From an uncultured bacterium (GTDB taxonomy: Bacteria > Bacillota > Clostridia > Lachnospirales > Lachnospiraceae): a stretch of 9,679 bases of DNA. A model generated the notes under the pieces. That model made no database searches. It was not told where the DNA came from and was given only the letters and a program-made list of their open reading frames with translations. Each line of letters opens with the position of its first letter. Positions within the stretch are counted from its first letter, which is position 1. Below, piece by piece: positions 5,521-9,679 of the stretch. The stretch covers positions 1-9,679 of the forward strand of contig CAMGRE010000091.1 of assembly GCA_946061355.1 (NCBI GenBank). Reading direction: 5' to 3'. The position numbers and the translations under genes are program-made.

Positions 5521-7083
5521 ATGTTAATCAGAGCAGTGATCGCAGGGATCATATCGATACCGGCATTTTTCCTGGCTATGCGGTATAACCTCCATATGTT
5601 CCAGTTGAATGGATACAAAAATAAAGAGCATCTGCACTGGCTGCAGAAGAATATCAGACAGCAGTGGATTTTGGCTGCCTGTGCTTTGTACGGCATTTTG
5701 AATCTGTGTATCAGCAATGTGGTCACGGACATTATCGGCTGTGCGGTTCTGGCGGTTGTGATCCTGGTATATCAGGCAATGCGCAGACAGCATGCCAAGA
5801 AGAAGCTTGTGTACACGGCGCGTGTCAAGCGGCTGATCGCCACGGATATCATTCTGGCGCTGTCTATCTGGGGACTTGTGACCGGTCTGGGCGGTATCCG
5901 GTTTTCGACAGGAATCTTACAACTCCTGACCGGCCTTCAGGTGATCCTGCTGGTTGTCACGAATGTGATCAATCACCCGGTCGAGGCGGGTGTGAGCCGG
6001 TATTATATCAATGACGCGAAACGCAAACTCCGGGAAGTAAAGGGGCTGACTGTCATCGGTGTGACGGGCAGCTACGGCAAGACCAGCGTGAAGTTCTATC
6101 TGCAGACACTCCTGCAGGACAGATTCAATGTGTTGGTGACACCGGAGAGTTATAATACGCCAATGGGCGTTGTGCGCACGATCAGGGAATCTTTGAAGCC
6201 GACACATGAGATCTTTGTCTGTGAGATGGGCGCCAGACATGTGGGTGATATCAAGGAGATCTGTGATATCGTACATCCGCGCCACGGAATCATCACGTCG
6301 GTAGGACCGCAGCATCTGGAAACCTTCTTTAATATGGAGAATATCAAGAACACGAAGTTTGAACTGGCGGATGCACTTCCGGCTGACGGCATGCTTTTCC
6401 TGAACGGTGATAACGAGTATATTCAGGATAAGGCGGCAGGCTATCAGAATAAGATTTTCTATTATTCGGAAGGAAACGGCGCAGGGTATTGTGCGAGCGA
6501 TCTGAAGCTGTCCCGTCTGGGAACGGAGTTTACCGTGACTGCGCCGGACGGAGAACAGGAGCGGTTTCAGATGCGTCTCGTGGGCGCCCACAATGTGATC
6601 AATGTGATGGGCGCCATCGCTGTGGCACACAGTCTGGGCATTTCCCTGAAAGAACTGCGCGTACCCGTCAGGCGGATCGAGCCGGTGGAGCACCGGATGC
6701 AGCTGCGGGAGCATGGAGCGGTGACAGTCATCGATGATGCCTATAATTCCAATCCGGTAGGTTCTAAAGCCGCGGTCCAGACACTTGCCATGTTTGAGGG
6801 AGTGAGGATCCTGATCACACCGGGCATGGTGGAGCTTGGAGAGAAAGAGGCGGAATACAATTATAAATTCGGAACCTACGCGGCGGACTGCTGCGATTAC
6901 ATTTTGCTTGTTGGGAAAAAGCACACGGAGCCGATCCGTGAAGGCGTGCTGAGCAAGGGCTTCCCGGAGGAGAAGTGTCTTGTGTATGACAGACTGGAGG
7001 AGGCTGTTTCCTATGCGTATGCGATCCGGGAACAGGCTCATAAATATATTCTGTTGGAGAATGATCTTCCGGACAATTATTAG
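5521..7083 (+). CDS. murF: Membrane-linked MurF-type ligase (UDP-MurNAc-tripeptide:D-Ala-D-Ala ligase-like)
   Basis: A 520-residue Mur ligase. Known MurF reaction: ATP-dependent addition of D-Ala-D-Ala to UDP-MurNAc-tripeptide, the last cytoplasmic step of precursor synthesis. The ATP-binding P-loop is GVTGSYGKTS at 180-189; CEMGARHVGDI, ENIKNTKFELADAL and the MurF-type DDAYNSNPVGSKAA and PGMVELGEKE follow in the central and C-terminal ligase domains. The N-terminal part is unlike classical MurF: instead of the soluble UDP-MurNAc-binding domain, residues 1 to about 150 contain five likely membrane helices (about 3-20, 49-66, 68-85, 105-122, 130-150). Basic loops at 21-48 and 86-104 favour an N-out, C-in topology that places the ligase in the cytoplasm. 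AGGAG at 5510-5514 is 6 bases ahead of ATG 5521, within the end of the hydrolase gene. The neighbour ddl supports MurF function. Whether another classical murF exists in this genome cannot be seen. Confidence 0.85.
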   Translation: MLIRAVIAGIISIPAFFLAMRYNLHMFQLNGYKNKEHLHWLQKNIRQQWILAACALYGILNLCISNVVTDIIGCAVLAVVILVYQAMRRQHAKKKLVYTARVKRLIATDIILALSIWGLVTGLGGIRFSTGILQLLTGLQVILLVVTNVINHPVEAGVSRYYINDAKRKLREVKGLTVIGVTGSYGKTSVKFYLQTLLQDRFNVLVTPESYNTPMGVVRTIRESLKPTHEIFVCEMGARHVGDIKEICDIVHPRHGIITSVGPQHLETFFNMENIKNTKFELADALPADGMLFLNGDNEYIQDKAAGYQNKIFYYSEGNGAGYCASDLKLSRLGTEFTVTAPDGEQERFQMRLVGAHNVINVMGAIAVAHSLGISLKELRVPVRRIEPVEHRMQLREHGAVTVIDDAYNSNPVGSKAAVQTLAMFEGVRILITPGMVELGEKEAEYNYKFGTYAADCCDYILLVGKKHTEPIREGVLSKGFPEEKCLVYDRLEEAVSYAYAIREQAHKYILLENDLPDNY

Positions 7084-7097
7084 AGAGGTAGCATAAT

Positions 7098-8279
7098 ATG
7101 AAAACTAGAGTTGCAATGGTGTTTGGCGGCAAAAGCGTGGAGCACGAGGTGTCCGTGATCTCGGGAATCCAGGCCGTGATGAACATGGATACGGACAAGT
7201 ACGAGGTGATCCCGGTATACATGACCAAAAAGAATGACATGTATATCGGTGAGGACATCAGCAAGATCGAGTCTTACAAGGACATTGACGGTCTCCTTAA
7301 GAGATCTCAGAAAGTGATCATGATGAATGAGGGAGACAGAGTTGTTCTGCTTCAGTATCCTCTGAAGAAATTCGGAAAGAATTATGAGCAGGAGATTGAT
7401 ATCGTATTCCCGGTGGTTCACGGAACCAACGTGGAGGACGGCGCCCTGCAGGGATATTTCAAGACGCTTGGCGTTCCCTTTGTCGGATGCGATGTGACAG
7501 CGTCCGCTGTCGGAATGGATAAATACATCATGAAAGCGATCCTCAAGGAAAGCAATGTGCCGGTTCTGGATGCAAAGGTATTTACGCTGTCGGACTATGC
7601 TGAGATTGATGATATGATCGAAACGATCGAGTCTGCCATTGGCTATCCCGTGATCGTCAAGCCGGTTAATCTGGGATCCAGCGTGGGAATCAGCGTTGCG
7701 AAGGATCGAGTTGAATTGACGAGATCCATCGATGATGCGTACCGGTATGCCACCAAGGTGCTGGTGGAGCATGCAATCTCTAATCTGCGGGAGATCAACT
7801 GTGCCGTTCTGGGAGATGAGAATGAGGCGGTTGCCTCCGAGTGTGAGGAACCGTTACATACGAAAGATATCTTAAGCTATGAGGATAAATATGTCAGCAA
7901 TGCCAAGGGAAGCGGTTCCAAGGGAATGGCGAGTGTCTCGAGGAAGATCCCGGCAGAACTTACTCCCGAGAAGCGAGAAGAAGTCAGAGAGCTTGCAGTC
8001 AGGGCATTTCAGGCGCTCGGCTGCAACGGTGTGTCCAGAATTGATTTTATGATCGATGAAGATAACGGGAAGTTGTATTTTAATGAGATCAATACAATTC
8101 CCGGTTCCCTGGCGTTCTACCTGTGGGAGCCGATCGGAGTGCCGTATAAGGAATTGCTTGACAGGATGATCGGCCTGGCATTGAAGCGTGAGAGGACGGA
8201 GAAGAATCTTACCTTTACCTTTGACACCAATATACTGAATCAGTCCAGCTTCGGCGGACAAAAAGGTTCGAAACTGTAA
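7098..8279 (+). CDS. ddl: D-alanine-D-alanine ligase
   Basis: A 393-residue ATP-grasp enzyme joining two D-alanines for peptidoglycan. Visible motifs: VFGGKSVEHEVS (8-19) with the Glu that positions the first D-Ala, HGTNVEDG (108-115), VIVKPVNLGSSVGIS (185-199) with ATP-binding Lys188, RIDFMID (314-320) and FNEINTIPG (328-336) carrying the Mg-binding Asp316, Glu330 and Asn332. In the omega loop, SYEDKYVS keeps Tyr265; the Phe form of this position is associated with D-Ala-D-Lac ligases, so D-Ala-D-Ala specificity (vancomycin-sensitive type) is predicted. It is longer than E. coli DdlB (306) owing to an enlarged N-terminal linker (about 45-100) and a C-terminal tail of about 25 residues (LTFTFDTNILNQ...). 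AGAGG at 7084-7088 is 9 bases ahead of ATG 7098, 14 bases after murF. Last gene before the terminator. Confidence 0.95.
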   Translation: MKTRVAMVFGGKSVEHEVSVISGIQAVMNMDTDKYEVIPVYMTKKNDMYIGEDISKIESYKDIDGLLKRSQKVIMMNEGDRVVLLQYPLKKFGKNYEQEIDIVFPVVHGTNVEDGALQGYFKTLGVPFVGCDVTASAVGMDKYIMKAILKESNVPVLDAKVFTLSDYAEIDDMIETIESAIGYPVIVKPVNLGSSVGISVAKDRVELTRSIDDAYRYATKVLVEHAISNLREINCAVLGDENEAVASECEEPLHTKDILSYEDKYVSNAKGSGSKGMASVSRKIPAELTPEKREEVRELAVRAFQALGCNGVSRIDFMIDEDNGKLYFNEINTIPGSLAFYLWEPIGVPYKELLDRMIGLALKRERTEKNLTFTFDTNILNQSSFGGQKGSKL

Positions 8280-8292
8280 GAGAAAATGAAGA

Positions 8293-8337
8293 AAAGCGAC
8301 TTTCGCACGATTCAATGCGTAAGCCGCTTTTTTGATT
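8293..8337 (+). terminator. Terminator after ddl, probably bidirectional
   Basis: AAAGCGACTT (8293-8302) pairs with AAGCCGCTTT (8321-8330) with one A-C mismatch; CGCA (8304-8307) and TGCG (8316-8319) extend the stem, and TTTTTTG follows. On the minus strand the mirror hairpin is followed by CTTTTCTTCATTTTC, so it can also end the converging operon. Confidence 0.8.
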
Positions 8338-8361
8338 TCAATCAGAAAATTCTTTATATAA

Positions 8362-8709
8362 TTATAATGCAATGATCAAGAGCATATAAAAGACAATGCT
8401 GAACAGAAGCCCCAAAGTGGAAATTACGATTCCGGCAATGCCCAGTCCCTTACTCTTGTGATCTTTTGCAAGACAGATGATGCCGCATACGAGTCCGGCG
8501 ATACTGAGTACGAGATTCCAAACCGGAACCCAACAGCCGATCAGTCCGAAAATGCCGAGTACCAGAGAAGCGACAGCCATGGAAGAATTGTTCTTCGGCA
8601 CAGCGTTTCTCACGAGAGGCGGCGTATACATTCCGTTATTTCCGTTCGGATTCTGTCCTGCCGGCTGCGGAACGCCATATTGATTGTTCATGTTCTCGTT
8701 TTCCTGCAT
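8362..8709 (-). CDS. DUF4190-type small membrane protein
   Basis: A 115-residue protein. Residues 1-42 are a hydrophilic, Asn/Pro/Gln/Gly-rich cytoplasmic-looking tail (low complexity, Q-P-A-G-Q-N-P-N-G-N-N-G). Residues about 44-81 hold a hydrophobic hairpin with the DUF4190 pattern (MAVASLVLGIFGLIG, then SIAGLVCGIICLAKD), a basic turn KDHKSKGLGIAG, and a last helix at about 89-113. Family knowledge: DUF4190 proteins are common in Firmicutes and Actinobacteria, often with a disordered N-terminus, and have no assigned biochemical function. The start at 8709 has AGAGGTG 5 bases ahead of it on the minus strand; the Met at residue 7 is less likely. It begins 24 bases after the upstream membrane-protein gene ends, so the two form an operon. 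Confidence 0.8.
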   Translation of the reverse strand: MQENENMNNQYGVPQPAGQNPNGNNGMYTPPLVRNAVPKNNSSMAVASLVLGIFGLIGCWVPVWNLVLSIAGLVCGIICLAKDHKSKGLGIAGIVISTLGLLFSIVFYMLLIIAL

Positions 8710-8733
8710 GATATCACCTCTTCAAATTCCGGA

Positions 8734-9216
8734 CTAAACAGCTAACAGGAAAAGGTTCAGAAGCAGGAAAATAATTGCGATCACCACGAACGCGCCGAAT
8801 GCGATCCATACCTTATTCATTTTCTTCTCAAGATAACCCTGTACATAGATGGTGCTCAGTCCGACACCGATCGCCATACAGAGGATGCCGCCGAAGAACC
8901 AGCCGCCGATCGCACTCACTGCGACAAGTACCCAGATCCATGCGGGAATGGAACCAACGGGCTCGTATGCCTTGCCGGAACCTAAGTATGTACCGTTGAC
9001 AGACAGGTCTGCCTTATTTCCGATGACAACCAGATTGCAGTTGAGTCCCGGGAACTGGATCTGATAATCAATCAGATTGATGAACCAGTTGCTTGACTTT
9101 GTTTTGTAAACTGCTCCGTCGATGATGATTTTATTGCCGCCAAAGCCGGTCTTGCGCTCGATTGTATGCGACACTCCGTTGCTGTCAGTCACTGTCCATG
9201 TGTTCAAGTTTGCCAT
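8734..9216 (-). CDS. Beta-domain plus membrane-helix protein of unknown function
   Basis: A 160-residue protein. Residues 1 to about 87 look like a soluble beta-sandwich with alternating short strands (WTVTDSNGVSHTIERK, KIIIDGAVYKTKSSNWF, DYQIQFPGLNCNLVVIG, KADLSVNGTYLGSGKAYEPV). The repeated 'x-x-x-I-D-G', 'V-N-G-x-Y-L-x-S-G-K-x-Y' pattern resembles FAIM1-like beta domains, but this is only a resemblance. Residues about 91-104, 106-125 and 135-158 are hydrophobic and likely membrane helices, the gap 126-136 carrying basic residues (EKKMNK). There is no signal peptide, so the N-terminal domain probably stays in the cytoplasm. The start at 9216 has AAGGGAG (9226-9232) 9 bases ahead. First gene after the 9278-9307 promoter and co-transcribed with the DUF4190 gene; both may belong to one membrane system. 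Function not known. Confidence 0.7.
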   Translation of the reverse strand: MANLNTWTVTDSNGVSHTIERKTGFGGNKIIIDGAVYKTKSSNWFINLIDYQIQFPGLNCNLVVIGNKADLSVNGTYLGSGKAYEPVGSIPAWIWVLVAVSAIGGWFFGGILCMAIGVGLSTIYVQGYLEKKMNKVWIAFGAFVVIAIIFLLLNLFLLAV

Positions 9217-9277
9217 ATGTCATTTCTCCCTTCATAAGTAAAACACTTTGTTCCTTTAATACACTAAAACGCTAATC

Positions 9278-9307
9278 AGTATATTGTACAAGTAGTGCAT
9301 TTGTCAA
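9278..9307 (-). promoter_or_regulatory. Sigma-A type promoter of the two-gene membrane operon
   Basis: On the minus strand TTGACA (9307-9302) and TATACT (9283-9278) are spaced by 18 bases, leaving a 5' leader of about 55 bases. The -35 box is perfect. A palindrome TTGTACAA (9284-9291) lies in the spacer and AGTGC/GCACT inverted repeats (9294-9298, 9308-9312) flank the -35 box. Confidence 0.75.
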
Positions 9308-9311
9308 GCAC

Positions 9312-9679
9312 TTATTGAAAAAATAAGGATTTGATCAAAAAGAAAGCGATCGGCACGAGCAGGGATGGAAGCAGATTCATGGTTTTGAATTCTTTGATCT
9401 TTAAGATACTGATTCCGGAGGCTGCGATCAGGAAGCCTCCCACGATCGATAATTCCGTCATGAATTCCGGTGAGATAAAGGATTCCAGCGATCCGGCAAA
9501 GAGGTAGATGGAACCCTGCCACAGGAAGAGTACCGGCGCTGCTGCGGCAATGCCGATGCCGTAGGTGGAAGCAAGCACCATGGACGTTACCAGATCCAGC
9601 GTGCCGTTTGTAAACAGATAAGTATGGTCGCCGTACAGGGACGCCTGGATCGGCCCAAGGATGGATAAGGTTCCGATGC
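9312..9679 (-). CDS. DUF554-family membrane protein, C-terminal part (partial)
   Basis: The minus-strand frame is open from the right window edge (first full codon at 9677-9675) to TAA at 9314-9312, giving 121 visible residues. These begin I-G-T-L-S-I-L-G-P-I-Q and continue LTLDLVTSMVLASTYGIGIA-like sequence with several hydrophobic helices, ending in IKSLFFQ. GPIQASLYGD and the glycine-rich helices with I-V-G-G-F-L-I-A-A-S-G are typical of the DUF554 (YqgA/YdfK) family, integral membrane proteins of about 220-230 residues with about seven helices and unknown, possibly transport, function. The N-terminal half lies outside the window. Internal ATG 9581 is not the true start, since the frame continues upstream with family-conserved residues. 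The stop lies only 5 bases before the -35 box of the next operon, with no clear terminator between them. Confidence 0.75.
   Translation of the reverse strand, partial: IGTLSILGPIQASLYGDHTYLFTNGTLDLVTSMVLASTYGIGIAAAAPVLFLWQGSIYLFAGSLESFISPEFMTELSIVGGFLIAASGISILKIKEFKTMNLLPSLLVPIAFFLIKSLFFQ

Noticed and set aside
5917..7041. 374-codon open frame on the minus strand
   Set aside because: It lies wholly antisense to murF, whose motifs are unmistakable; the minus translation is His/Arg/Ile-rich with no recognisable domain.
7080..7772. 230-codon minus-strand open frame
   Set aside because: Antisense to ddl; His/Asp-rich shadow translation.
8458..9064. Plus-strand open frames over the right-hand operon
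   Set aside because: Overlapping Arg/Ser/Pro-rich translations antisense to two genes with good ribosome binding sites and membrane helices.
1..9679. CRISPR array, tRNA, rRNA, IS ends or att sites
   Set aside because: No spaced direct repeats, cloverleaf, conserved rRNA blocks or paired terminal inverted repeats with a transposase were seen.

Overview
The window reads as chromosomal DNA of an anaerobic Firmicute, most likely a clostridial (Lachnospiraceae-type) gut bacterium. Grounds: moderate GC, strong GGAGG-like ribosome binding sites, one good sigma-A type promoter on each strand, and a protein repertoire typical of that group (WYL regulator, YjbR/alkyltransferase fusion, membrane-linked MurF next to Ddl, DUF4190 and DUF554 proteins). 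No rRNA, tRNA, CRISPR array, IS element or phage gene is visible. Family assignments are from motif recognition only; no database search was possible.

Left part (1-2731, + strand): the tail of an Rpn/PD-(D/E)XK-type nuclease gene with 12-bp coding repeats and a terminator; a structured, palindrome-bearing leader; a WYL-domain transcriptional regulator; a tyrosine/dual-specificity-like phosphatase that appears to lack an internal segment; and an alpha/beta hydrolase that is clearly broken, having lost roughly 40-45 codons just before its nucleophile together with its reading frame. Two neighbouring genes with the same kind of internal loss is the oddest thing in this part.

Centre (2747-8337, + strand): a strong promoter whose -10 box lies inside a perfect 10-bp inverted repeat leads a tightly packed run of seven genes that ends at a hairpin terminator. 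In order: small alpha/beta hydrolase, YjbR-O6-alkylguanine-DNA alkyltransferase fusion, small conserved protein starting at TTG, cupin, second alpha/beta hydrolase, MurF-like ligase with a membrane domain in place of the normal MurF N-terminal domain, and D-alanine-D-alanine ligase. The last two make the UDP-MurNAc-pentapeptide precursor: Ddl makes D-Ala-D-Ala and MurF attaches it. The hydrolase just upstream of murF is separated from it by one base and is probably co-translated. Longest gap in the run is about 16 bp, so co-transcription is likely but not proven.

Right part (8362-9679, - strand): two small membrane proteins in one operon (a beta-rich domain plus membrane helices, then a DUF4190 protein), driven by a clear TTGACA-18-TATACT promoter, and upstream of them the 3' part of a DUF554-family membrane protein gene cut by the window edge. 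They converge on the ddl terminator.

There is no gene-free stretch longer than 300 bases. The longest intergenic stretches are 147-306 (terminator, palindrome, structured leader), 2732-2848 (promoter/operator and 5' UTR), 8280-8361 (terminator) and 9217-9311 (promoter).
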